Positions 1 to 10,150 of a DNA stretch of 64,000 nucleotides are shown here, piece by piece. Location of the stretch: the NCBI RefSeq assembly GCF_964340395.1, contig NC_135571.1, positions 5,837,953 through 5,901,952 on the forward strand. Reading direction: 5' to 3'. Below the pieces are notes generated by a model. That model was given only the letters and a program-made list of their open reading frames with translations. It was not told the DNA's origin and ran no database searches. A program made the position numbers and the translations under genes. The DNA comes from Glandiceps talaboti. Lineage: Eukaryota; Hemichordata; Enteropneusta; Spengelidae. Within the stretch, counting starts at the first letter, position 1. Every line of letters begins with the position of its first letter.

Positions 1-2962
1 ACTTAACTAAGTAACAGACTAACTGACTAATAAACTTCTATCTAATTTACAAATGTAACTTAACTAAGTAACTGACTAACTGACTAATAAACTTCTATCT
101 AATTTACAAATGTAACTTAACTTAACTAAGTAACTGACTAACTGACTAATAAACTTCTATCTAATTTACAAATGTAACTTAACTTAACTAAGTAACTGAC
201 TAACTGACTAATAAACTTCTAATTTACAAATGTAACTTAACTAAGTAACTGACTAACTGACTAATAAACTTCTATCTAATTTACATAATGTAACTTAACT
301 AAGTAACTGACTAACTGACTAATAAACTTCTATCTAATTTACAAATGTAACTTAACTAAGTAACTGACTAACTGACTAATAAACTTCTATCTAATTTACA
401 AATGTAACTTAACTTAACTAAGTAACTGACTAACTGACTAATAAACTTCTATCTAATTTACAAATGTAACTTAACTTAACTAAGTAACTGACTAACTGAC
501 TAATAAACTTCTATCTAATTTACAAATGTAACTTAACTAAGTAACTGACTAACTGACTAATAAACTTCTATCTAATTTACAAATGTAACTTAACTAAGTA
601 ACTGACTAACTGACTAATAAACTTCTAATTTACAAATGTAACTTAACTAAGTAACTGACTAACTGACTAATAAACTTCTATCTAATTTACAAATGTAACT
701 TAACTTAACTAAGTAACTGACTAACTGACTAATAAACTTCTAATTTACAAATGTAACTTAACTAAGTAACTGACTAACTGACTAATAAACTTCTAATTTA
801 CAAATGTAACTTAACTAAGTAACTGACTAACTGACTAATAAACTTCTATCTAATTTACAAATGTAACTTAACTTAACTAAGTAACTGACTAACTGACTAA
901 TAAACTTCTTTCTAATTTACATAATGTAACTTAACTAAGTAACTGACTAACTGACTAATAAACTTCTATCTAATTTACAAATGTAACTTAACTAAGTAAC
1001 AGACTAACTGACTAATAAACTTCTATCTAATTTACAAATGTAACTTAACTAAGTAACTGACTAACTGACTAATAAACTTCTATCTAATTTACAAATGTAA
1101 CTTAACTAAGTAACTGACTAACTGACTAATAAACTTCTATCTAATTTACAAATGTAACTTAACTAAGTAACTGACTAACTGACTAATAAACTTCTAATTT
1201 ACAAATGTAACTTAACTAAGTAACTGACTAACTGACTAATAAACTTCTATCTAATTTACAAATGTAACTTAACTTAACTAAGTAACTGACTAACTGACTA
1301 ATAAACTTCTATCTAATTTACAAATGTAACTTAACTTAACTAAGTAACTGACTAACTGACTAATAAACTTCTAATTTACAAATGTAACTTAACTAAGTAA
1401 CTGACTAACTGACTAATAAACTTCTATCTAATTTACATAATGTAACTTAACTAAGTAACTGACTAACTGACTAATAAACTTCTATCTAATTTACAAATGT
1501 AACTTAACTAAGTAACTGACTAACTGACTAATAAACTTCTATCTAATTTACAAATGTAACTTAACTTAACTAAGTAACTGACTAACTGACTAATAAACTT
1601 CTATCTAATTTACAAATGTAACTTAACTTAACTAAGTAACTGACTAACTGACTAATAAACTTCTATCTAATTTACAAATGTAACTTAACTAAGTAACTGA
1701 CTAACTGACTAATAAACTTCTATCTAATTTACAAATGTAACTTAACTAAGTAACTGACTAACTGACTAATAAACTTCTAATTTACAAATGTAACTTAACT
1801 AAGTAACTGACTAACTGACTAATAAACTTCTATCTAATTTACAAATGTAACTTAACTTAACTAAGTAACTGACTAACTGACTAATAAACTTCTAATTTAC
1901 AAATGTAACTTAACTAAGTAACTGACTAACTGACTAATAAACTTCTAATTTACAAATGTAACTTAACTAAGTAACTGACTAACTGACTAATAAACTTCTA
2001 TCTAATTTACAAATGTAACTTAACTTAACTAAGTAACTGACTAACTGACTAATAAACTTCTTTCTAATTTACATAATGTAACTTAACTAAGTAACTGACT
2101 AACTGACTAATAAACTTCTATCTAATTTACAAATGTAACTTAACTAAGTAACAGACTAACTGACTAATAAACTTCTATCTAATTTACAAATGTAACTTAA
2201 CTAAGTAACTGACTAACTGACTAATAAACTTCTATCTAATTTACAAATGTAACTTAACTAAGTAACTGACTAACTGACTAATAAACTTCTATCTAATTTA
2301 CAAATGTAACTTAACTAAGTAACTGACTAACTGACTAATAAACTTCTAATTTACAAATGTAACTTAACTAAGTAACTGACTAACTGACTAATAAACTTCT
2401 ATCTAATTTACAAATGTAACTTAACTAAGTAACTGACTAACTGACTAATAAACTTCTATCTAATTTACAAATGTAACTTAACTAAGTAACTGACTAACTG
2501 ACTAATAAACTTCTATCTAATTTACAAATGTAACTTAACTAAGTAACTGACTAACTGACTAATAAACTTCTATCTAATTTACAAATGTAACTTAACTTAA
2601 GTAACTGACTAACTGACTAATAAACTTCTATCTAATTTACAAATGTAACTTAACTAAGTAACTGACTAACTGACTAATAAACTTCTATCTAATTTACAAA
2701 TGTAACTTAACTAAGTAACTGACTAACTGACTAATAAACTTCTATCTAATTTACAAATGTAACTTAACTTAAGTAACTGACTAACTGACTAATAAACTTC
2801 TATCTAATTTACAAATGTAACTTAACTAAGTAACTGACTAACTGACTAATAAACTTCTATCTAATTTACAAATGTAACTTAAGTAACTGACTAACTGACT
2901 AATAAACTTCTATCTAATTTACAAATGTAACTTAACTAAGTAACTGACTAACTGACTAAGAT
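1..2962. repeat. Satellite-like array, 57-bp unit, about 50 copies
   Basis: Near-identical head-to-tail units of about 57 bp, recognisable by GTAACTGACTAACTGACTAA followed by TAAACTTCTATC. Length variants recur: an extra TTAAC, loss of TATC, or an added base giving ACATAATG. Two rare variants, CTTCTTTC at 905 and 2057 and AACAGAC at 998 and 2150, are each 1152 bp apart, so a block of about 20 units was duplicated as a higher-order unit. The array is open at the left edge. It lies in ACTR6 intron 6 if the rest of that gene continues leftwards. Every frame is stopped, so it is not coding. Confidence 0.97.
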
Positions 2963-3239
2963 AAGATAATACTTGATTAAATCCATAAAAGGGTAATTAT
3001 AATGCCTGCTGTAAAAAAAACATACAATAACAGTGATAAGAATGAAGACACAACTTACAGACTAAAAATGAAAACATACAATAACTCAATAAATATTTAC
3101 AGTCGTGTGGAAAATATTGCACATGCCAGATAAACGCAAAGTCTGATAAAAAGTTAGATACAATAAACTTCTATCTAATTTACAAATGTAACTTAACTAA
3201 CAGATAAATTAGCTAACAAACTAAAATTTAACTAATTGA
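2963..3239. other. Unique spacer with one relic satellite unit
   Basis: AT-rich spacer between the satellite and the CCAA tract. One isolated fragment of the 57-bp unit (ATAAACTTCTATC then AATTTACAAATG) survives at about 3162-3200, showing that the array once extended further or was interrupted. Confidence 0.8.
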
Positions 3240-3862
3240 TCTAACCAACCAACTAAACCAATGTACCCATCTTATCAACCATCCCAACAACCTGACCAAC
3301 CCAACTAACCAATCAAATCAACTATACCCTAGCACACCATCTAATCATCTAACCAACCAACCAACCAACCAACCACCGGGCAACCAGCAAACCAACACCC
3401 CCACCCATCTAACCAACCATGACATCCATCCATCTAGCCAACTGACCAACAACACTTCTAACCAGTAAACCAACACATCTACCTAAATAACCAACTGACC
3501 AATCAATAATCTAACCAACCAACCAACCAACCAACCAACCAACTACCCAACCAACCTTCTAACCAACCAATTAACCAACCAACCTACCTACCTATCAACC
3601 AACCAACCAACCATCCAACTAACCAACTATCCAACCAACCAATTAACCAACCAACCTACCTACCTATCAACCAACCAACCAATCAACCAAACAAACAAAC
3701 AACCAACCAACCAACTACCCAACCAACCAACAAACCAACCAACCAACCAATCAACTACCCAACAAACCTTCTACCCAACCAACCAACCAACCATCCATCC
3801 AACCAACCAACCAACCATCCATCTAACCAACCAACCAACCATCCATCTAACCAGCCATCTAG
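3240..3862. repeat. CCAA-rich degenerate tandem tract
   Basis: Imperfect CCAA/CCAT tetranucleotide array with interspersed CTA and CTT variants. It ends about 25 bp from the donor of ACTR6 exon 6. Some open frames run through it (W/V/G-rich on the minus strand) but only because of the repeat. Confidence 0.9.
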
Positions 3863-3887
3863 CTAACAAGACCACATTTATCAATAC

Positions 3888-4002
3888 CTGTTCATGTGGT
3901 TTTGGTTTTAAGAAAGCTTCCTCTTTGACATATCCTTTCTTGATTAGTGAAAAGTCTGGCAGCACATAATCTCTAACGATTGTGTTCTCTTTTCCTTTTA
4001 AT
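3888..4002 (-). CDS. ACTR6: ACTR6 exon 6
   Basis: Codes [20 protein letters not shown] then [18 protein letters not shown], ending in phase 0 at the family's GEQ-like position. Donor CAG|GTATTG. The next coding exon is not in the window. Confidence 0.93.
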
Positions 4003-7000
4003 CTGAAAATAAGCAAATGAATATGAGACAATAATAATAATAATGTTGGGTTCTTAAATAGCGCTTTCCCACTCCATGCTCAAAGCGCTTTACAATTATT
4101 ACCCCTGGCTCGGATCAGAACGGCCCTTTAGTCTTCCTTAACTCCCCGGGGTGCATACAATGCATTGCAGCCATTTAAGCGCATAGGATTAAAGCCTTCA
4201 CATTGCAACCTCTATTCTACCAGGTCCCCAATTATACAGCTGGGTTGACTGAGGCACAGTTGTGGTTCAAATCTTGCCCAAGGACTTTAGTCACTCAGAA
4301 ACAAACAGCAGGCAGCGACGGGGCTCGAACCTGCAACCTGTAGATTCCAAGCAGGTCATGCTAACCATTCACCCATCATGACTCCAGATAATTGGTAGCA
4401 ATATAGTTAACCCAATGTTCCCATACAGGAATGACAGCAAGGACAGTTGCTAATTTACATGATCATTTACATATCAATGGCACAACAACTTGCAACCTCA
4501 GCTGCCATGTCTTGTATGCTCCCTGGGAGGAGAAGTAGTATACAGGGCTGATGTGCCACAATAGGTGATTGTCAGGGGTAGTAAATGTAAAGTGCGTTGA
4601 GCTGTTGTGTTTTCTGGGTTTTTGATGGATGAAAAAACTTTACTGTGTTTTTCTACATCATATGGCATCCAGTCTGCATCTGAAATCTACCCAATACAAT
4701 CAATTCTGACTAGTTACAGAATGGCTTCAACACACTAGCCTGTCCTGTGCTGTATGTTACACAAGTACGATAAGGAGGGCACTTCCTAGTACCTTAAAAG
4801 CCCTTTAAGATAAAAGAACGTTCTGAGGAAATACTAAATGTACACAGCTAAAACTGCGAAAATAAATTTGTGAAGATTTGTTATTGGAGAGTATTATACT
4901 TACTTTGCAATCTTCATATCTTCGTAAAACTGGCTAGATACGTAACAAACATCTTCTTTGACTTGGTTTATGACATACGTCTCGTCCATTACGTGTAATT
5001 GTCGGTATGATATGATTTCTTTCAAATGATTGGTCAACACCTTACCTCCGACATTGAGTCTATGACAAGATAAAACAAATAATTATGGCAGAACCCAGTA
5101 ACGTGTGAGTATAAATGTGGTATACTTGGGGTATTTGTACAAGCACTTCTAGTATTCTCTTCACTAGCAATTGAAAGTGTAGCAGAAAACATGGCCAGTA
5201 CGAGTGTATGCAAATACCCCTGAATATGAAACACTGGCACTCACAAGGCATGGGGCTCTGTTATTATTACATATGTTTATCCAAAACACCAAATTTCCAT
5301 TAACATGATACTATGTGATCACAAGCTTTTGTGTAGAAGCAACAATTATGTATTCATTTGCATATCATTTGCCAAAGTTATGCAGGTATGCAATAATGTT
5401 TTCTTCAGTGATTGGTTTAGATAGTATGACTTAGTATGGACTATTGACCCACAGCGACCTCAATTTGCATACAGGGGGCACTATTTGTGTTTTATTTTCC
5501 CTAGGGCAATATTCAAGTAATACGGAAGTCTTATTAGGGATTTGCTTTGACTATAGAAAGAATATGTGCCAGACAATGTGATTTTTAAAAAAAACAACAC
5601 ACTTATTGCCTTGCCTTACTTGGGCACTAGTGGACATCATATTACCCCTCGTGCTGATATGTAGCAACTTTTCTCAGGTTTCAGCCTCAGGAAATACTAA
5701 TAGATGCTGCATCAACAACCCTCAGTGTAATAAACTACTTACTAATGGCCTCATAGCCAGTGTATAATATTCCTTATTGCCTTGCCTTACTTGGGCACTA
5801 GTGGACATCATATTACCCCTCATGCTGATATGTAGGAACTTTTCTCAGTAGTTTTCATCCTCAGGCAATACTAGTAGTTACTGCATCAACAACCCTCAGT
5901 GTAATAAACTACTTACTAATGGCCTCATAGCCAGTGTATAATATTCCTTATTGCCTTGCCTTACTTGGGCACTAGTAGACATCATATTACCCCTCATGCT
6001 GATATGTAGTAACTATTCTCAGTAGTTTTCAGCCTTAGGCAATACTAGTAGTTACTGCATCAACAACCCTCGGTGTAATAAACTACTTACTAATGGCCTC
6101 ATAGCCAGATTTTAAGTGTATAATATTCCTTTTTGATTGGACTTACCTTCGAATACCCTTCTCTACTCTCTTACAGTTATAGAAGGGTGCAATGTGTGTG
6201 AATGAATAACCACTGTCAACAATCAAACAACAAAGATGACTTGGCTGTTCCTCCTTGTTTTTATGTGCACTCACAGTACCAGCTGAAACAAAACATTACA
6301 CACGCTTAGAAAAACATAAAACTAGTCCCTATTAAAGTAGCCATATGGATGAGAATTTGGTATTTATTTTGGATTTTTATTTGATAAAACAGCTTCACTA
6401 TGTTTTCTTACTTGAAAAAATAATGTGAAAGAACATATACCAAGTCTGTGTTCATAACTCAATACATTGCAAAAAGATGCACAAAGTGTAAAATGTTTGT
6501 TATTGTACGTACAATAAATGGTACTCCTCAACTTACCATTAATTCTACACATTCATTTAAATTGGTTCTCCTAACTTACCATTAACTCTACATATTCATT
6601 TAAATTGTACACCTTAACTTACCGTTAACTCTGCATATTGATTTAAACTGGTACTCCTCAAAGAAAACTTCATTCATTGATTCTTGTATGGACAGAAAAT
6701 TGAAATATGGCTCCGTTATCACTATATTGTGTTCACTGCAGTCAATGTTTAAGATGTCTTTGCCAAATATGTGTTCCCACACTTGTCTCTGTACATCCCA
6801 GTTGACTAAATATCCCTAGAGAAAATGTAAGGAAAAGTCCAGTGAGGCTAATTTTGACTTTCAGAATATCTGTACAGTAGTGATTACTGCTATAAACTTA
6901 CATATGTTTTTGGTGACAAATGCCACCTTGGTTACTTATTCAACCTTGAAATCTTGTAAAGAAGCCCTACTGCAGACACATGTTCCACTATTTGGTGGTT

Positions 7001-8390
7001 TCCTGCAAGGGTTTATGGGAAATCCTCACAGGAAATGACATCATAGCTACCTCAATCTATGCCAAGACAAAGTGATACATCCTTGTCCTTACATTCATCC
7101 ATATGGCTTGCAACAAACTCAACACCAGAGGGCATTGTTTATTTGACAGCTCTCAGCAGAAATAACAGAATATTTTTTTGGAACAGCAAGACATAAAAGA
7201 GTCTGGATAGATCGTTATATTTATCAATATGACAACACTAGGGGGCGCAGTTTATTTGAAAGGCTTTTACATCAATGTATCTTTTGAAATAGTAAAACAT
7301 CAGAGTCCAGAGAGATCCTTGGCTTCATCTATTTGACTTCAATCAACTCAACACTAGAGGGTGCAGTTTATTTGAAAATCCTTTACATCAAATTATAACT
7401 TACTAACAACTTTTACAGTCATTAGTAAGTTAGAATTTGATGTATCTTTTGAAATAGTAAAACATCAGAATCCAGAGAGATCCTTGGCTTCATCTATTTG
7501 ACTTCAATCAACTCAACACTAGAGGGTGCTGTTTATTTGAAAGCCTCTATGTAAATAACTACCTAATGTGCAATAACAAAACATTGAAGAGTTAGGGTCC
7601 AGATACATGCTGGTGGTCTTTATGTTCATCTTGACTTCAAATAAATTCAACACTAGAGGGCACACTTTATAAATATATATATATAAAATACATAACAATC
7701 TTTTAACCATTTCAAATGGTAAAACATAAAAGAATCTTGATAAATCCTTAGATTCATCTGACTTACATTAAACAACTTGGGGGCGCTCTTTATTTGAAAG
7801 GTCTATGCACTTAATTCTAACTTAGCAACAACTTTTACCTTTTGAAATGGTAAAACATAGAAAAGTCCCGATAGGTCTTTACATTCATCTATTTGACTTC
7901 CAATAAACTGTTTCCTTCTTTCACTTTTAGCCTTCATTATACAGTTTGGAACAATCCTACAATAAAAAAAAATCAAGTTGTTACGTTTGTCAATCAAGTG
8001 ATCAAATAATCATCACTGTAATATTTGTTATGACGATGTTTCTCTGCCATCAATGAACTACTGGTCTGCTCCTACAGGGGTTGTTGGCCAGTGCATGAGG
8101 ATGCCCTGTCAATGCATACTATTAATTGATCAAAACAGAGAAAACAACGGCATTGGCATCATTTTATTCTCAAAAACCAGAGCTGATATTTCTGCAGTGA
8201 CACTGTGAAATGTCATTCTCTGTTTAGTAATCAATTGCTAACTTATTCTTAAATGAAGATTTTTGTAGTTAATAGTGTAGTAAGTTGGTAAAATCATGGA
8301 AAACTCCAACGATCTCTATTGGTTACCCAAAAAATTACAGTGTGCAAAAAAAATATGTATCATTACTAATAATAGATATTTACAGTGATG

Positions 8391-8435
<45 letters not shown>

Positions 8436-8534
8436 ATGTACATACATACATACATACGTACGTACGTACGTACGTACGTACGTACGTACGTACGTACATA
8501 CATACATACATACATACATACATACACACATATA

Positions 8535-8565
<31 letters not shown>

Positions 8566-9293
8566 CATACATACATACATACATACATACATACATACAT
8601 ACATACATACATACATACATACATACATACATACATACATACATACATACATACATACATACATACATACATACATACATACATACATACATACATACAT
8701 AACATACATCACTTTAAGTTTAAAGTTTGAAGCATATTTCACTTTTTCAACAAGCACAACAATTTTGAACAAAGAAAGCATACAGCAAATCTAGGAATCT
8801 GCAGCAAGGCCAAGAAATGTACAAGCAAAGAAAACTGAAAGATAATAATTGATATGAATGTTCAATTCATGGAGGCAGGCAGGACAATATCGTTGACATT
8901 GACAGTGTACATCTAATCTTGCTTGCAGTCGGTGTACGGGACTTGATTATGACTGTGTCCCTAAACAAGCAGAGGGACACTGTCGGAATCGAGTCCCGAC
9001 TTACTTCGTCAGCAAGCAGGACTAGCAGGACACCGTTCACGTACACAAGTTGTCGGTGTTACTTCTAATACTTTGTATGTACATTGTTCCCCATGCAGGG
9101 TATGTAACCGCCGTTGTGTATTGTTATTAGACGATCGCGATAGATCTGAATATAACAACAATATTTTTCTGTTTAAACTTTGACAAATCAACGTCAAAAA
9201 GAGGTAACTATCGACTTGCCTGGGCTCCTTCTCGTCTGCACGGCCAACTTTGGCCGTGTACGCGCCAGTATCCAACACGATGGAGGCCGCCAT
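3888..9293 (-). CDS. ACTR6: ACTR6, actin-related protein 6 (5' six exons, partial)
   Basis: ARP6 is the actin-fold subunit of the SWR1/SRCAP complex that deposits histone H2A.Z. Six exons join in phase: 9293-9220, 7956-7839, 6815-6623, 6282-6147, 5059-4904 and 4002-3888, total 792 nt or 264 codons. Family landmarks seen are [17 protein letters not shown] at the N terminus, [20 protein letters not shown], the motif [15 protein letters not shown]-like [36 protein letters not shown], and [14 protein letters not shown]. The family is about 396 residues, so the last third lies beyond base 1, past a large repeat-filled intron. Intron 1 appears to use a GC donor. Identification rests on recognised family sequence, not a database search. 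I am very sure of the gene and sure of the exon edges because all phases agree. Confidence 0.95.
4031..4385 (-). mobile_element. tRNA-derived SINE with ATT tail
   Basis: Read on the minus strand it starts with a tRNA-like head (TGATGGGTGAATGGTTAGCA; B box GGTTCGAGCCC at about 4321-4331), then a body ending AAGCGCTTTGAGC and a trailing (ATT)n. A second diverged copy of the same family lies at 38470-38825 on the plus strand. It sits in ACTR6 intron 5. Confidence 0.8.
4904..5059 (-). CDS. ACTR6: ACTR6 exon 5
   Basis: Codes [20 protein letters not shown] then [19 protein letters not shown] and FYEDMKIAK. The NVGGK.LTNHLKE block is diagnostic of ARP6. Donor GCAAA|GTAAGT splits the last Lys codon. 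Confidence 0.95.
5405..5600. repeat. Dispersed repeat, copy 1
   Basis: Shares an extended match (TTCAGTGATTGG, CCTCAATTTGCATACAGG, GACTATAGAAAGAATATGTG) with the reverse complement of about 11085-11275. The two copies are therefore inverted relative to each other. The ends are not resolved. The family is unknown to me. Confidence 0.75.
5602..6122. repeat. Three tandem units of 171-174 bp near ACTR6 exon 4 donor
   Basis: Units begin CTTATTGCCTTGCCTTACTT at 5602, 5773 and 5947. The last unit runs to within about 25 bp of the exon 4 donor. On the minus strand the unit edge AAGTAAGG...AAGGAATATTATACAC resembles the genuine donor flank GGTAAGTCC...AAGGAATATTATACAC, so the array may have been seeded at that splice site. 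Confidence 0.85.
6147..6282 (-). CDS. ACTR6: ACTR6 exon 4
   Basis: Codes (A)[12 protein letters not shown] then [19 protein letters not shown], the actin-fold phosphate-binding loop region characteristic of ARP6. Acceptor TGTTTCAG, donor CGAAG|GTAAGT. Confidence 0.95.
6332..6515. mobile_element. Half copy of a foldback element (TTAAAGTGGCCATATGG family)
   Basis: Starts TTAAAGTAGCCATATGGATG and ends near the central palindrome TTATTGTACGTACAATAA. The same family is seen at 23623, 24403 and 37357. It lies in ACTR6 intron 3. Confidence 0.7.
6523..6660 (-). repeat. Triplicated exon 3 end plus splice donor
   Basis: Three units of about 42-60 bp. The rightmost is the true exon 3 end ([13 protein letters not shown]|). 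The two to its left repeat the same coding edge with changes; one reads [11 protein letters not shown] against the real [11 protein letters not shown]. All three keep a GGTAAGT donor (ACTTACC on the plus strand). Confidence 0.85.
6623..6815 (-). CDS. ACTR6: ACTR6 exon 3
   Basis: Codes [20 protein letters not shown] through [13 protein letters not shown], including the conserved ITEPYFNF segment. Donor is AACG|GTAAGT. Two further copies of the exon end and donor follow within 100 bp. Confidence 0.95.
7085..7838 (-). repeat. Tandem decayed copies of ACTR6 exon 2 half and its donor
   Basis: About six units repeat exon 2 sequence from [12 protein letters not shown] to the donor. The best-preserved copies (about 7280-7340 and 7440-7505) translate [12 protein letters not shown] then a stop. 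Units are joined by CAACACTAGAGGGYGC and TTTATTTGAAAG. The array fills intron 2 right after the real exon. Confidence 0.85.
7839..7956 (-). CDS. ACTR6: ACTR6 exon 2
   Basis: Codes (R)IVPNC through [13 protein letters not shown]. Acceptor TTATTGTAG and donor AAAAG|GTAAAA. The second half of this exon and its donor are present as about six decayed tandem copies in the following intron. Confidence 0.95.
8393..8701. repeat. CA, CGTA and CATA microsatellite
   Basis: About 35 bp of (CA)n, then about 45 bp of (CGTA)n, then about 180 bp of (CATA)n. It lies in ACTR6 intron 1. Long open frames across it (T/H/Y or C/M/Y/V) are pure repeat artefacts. Confidence 0.98.
9220..9293 (-). CDS. ACTR6: ACTR6 exon 1 (coding part)
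   Basis: ATG plus 23 codons and two bases of a split Arg codon. The reading continues correctly into exon 2 only if the exon ends CCCAG and the intron starts GCAAGT, that is a GC-AG intron; no GT donor nearby keeps both frame and family length. The start ATG lies inside AAGATGGCGGC. Confidence 0.9.
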
Positions 9294-9371
9294 CTTTCCT
9301 GTTTTCTTGTTAGAAATTAGATACCTGGAGGGTCTTTTTTGTCGTGTTGTTATTTGTGAACCTTTTATCAG
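9286..9371. promoter_or_regulatory. Putative shared promoter of ACTR6 and ACC
   Basis: AAGATGGCGGC on the minus strand is the YY1 consensus placed on the ACTR6 start codon, a known arrangement in housekeeping genes. On the plus strand a strong donor CAG|GTAAGT follows at 9372, which could end a noncoding first exon of the divergent ACC gene. No TATA box is evident. The shared-promoter role is inference. Confidence 0.45.
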
Positions 9372-9599
9372 GTAAGTAAACGTTTGTTGGGTAAAAGTGT
9401 ATTTCGAGTCAGTTGCTTTTCGACAAAATGTAATTTTGGTTATCTATCTTTGCGTCTGGGGAGTAATAAGTAGACACCTTTTCATCATTTGCTGAAACTT
9501 AGTGAAAGAGTAGAAGGTTAAGGGACTCTATGAGGTCAAAGGTTGAAACTCTATCTTTCCAGCAAATGAAATCAACAATCACGCTATAATATCACCTGA

Positions 9600-10150
9600 T
9601 ATTGTCATGATTGTAATGCGTGTCCCGTCGTCCACTTAATCGTACGTTTTTTGGTATTTGTGGACGTCATATCGCATTTTGTTCAATCGTCAACTAATCA
9701 TTATTTTGGAAAAGTGCAACATTTGATACAAAATTTGTCGTCTGGACGTCATCACTCAGGCCATTTGCATGATTTTTGTGCTTGCTGTCCCCGCGCACGT
9801 AAACGGATTTTGGTGACAGTGAACTCTACCGTGAGATGCGAGTACGGTAAGTTGATTTTCAGCTGACCTTTCGTGTAAATCTACTTTCGCAGGGTAATTT
9901 TGATGTAAGAATGGTGGGCGACGTGAACATTTAGGCGTGTAAGTAGTGAGAGGGGGAGCCTTGTCTTGTCCTATCCTGCTTGCAGACGAACTAATTCTTG
10001 TCCCGTTATATGCCATCGTCGCAAACGACGGCCTCTTTTAAGTTTTACGGCACCGTCGAAACTTGCCGTAAAAACGTCGTTATTTCGAAGTGTCGCGGAA
10101 GAAATAACAGTTCTAGTTTGCGAGAATGTTATATGGCCGAGCATGAATAC
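9600..10150 (+). promoter_or_regulatory. CpG-dense segment, candidate ACC promoter or first exon
   Basis: CpG dinucleotides are frequent here and rare almost everywhere else in the window. It includes two GGACGTCAT elements (CRE-like) at about 9662 and 9743 and a good donor ACG|GTAAGTTG after 9846. A 10-bp hairpin TTTTACGGCA...TGCCGTAAAA spans 10043-10073. It could be the ACC promoter and 5' untranslated exon. No coding signal is seen. Confidence 0.4.

Noticed and set aside
1-2962. Telomere-like or CRISPR-like array
   Set aside because: The unit (TAACTTAACTAAG...) is not a telomere repeat. Units are contiguous without variable spacers, and the context is a eukaryotic intron.
4321-4385. tRNA-like A and B boxes
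   Set aside because: They belong to the head of a SINE with an ATT tail. There is no full cloverleaf. The same applies to 38478-38560 and 43612-43680.
8285-8794. A 169-codon plus-strand frame
   Set aside because: Runs through CA/CATA microsatellite; no non-repeat coding signal.
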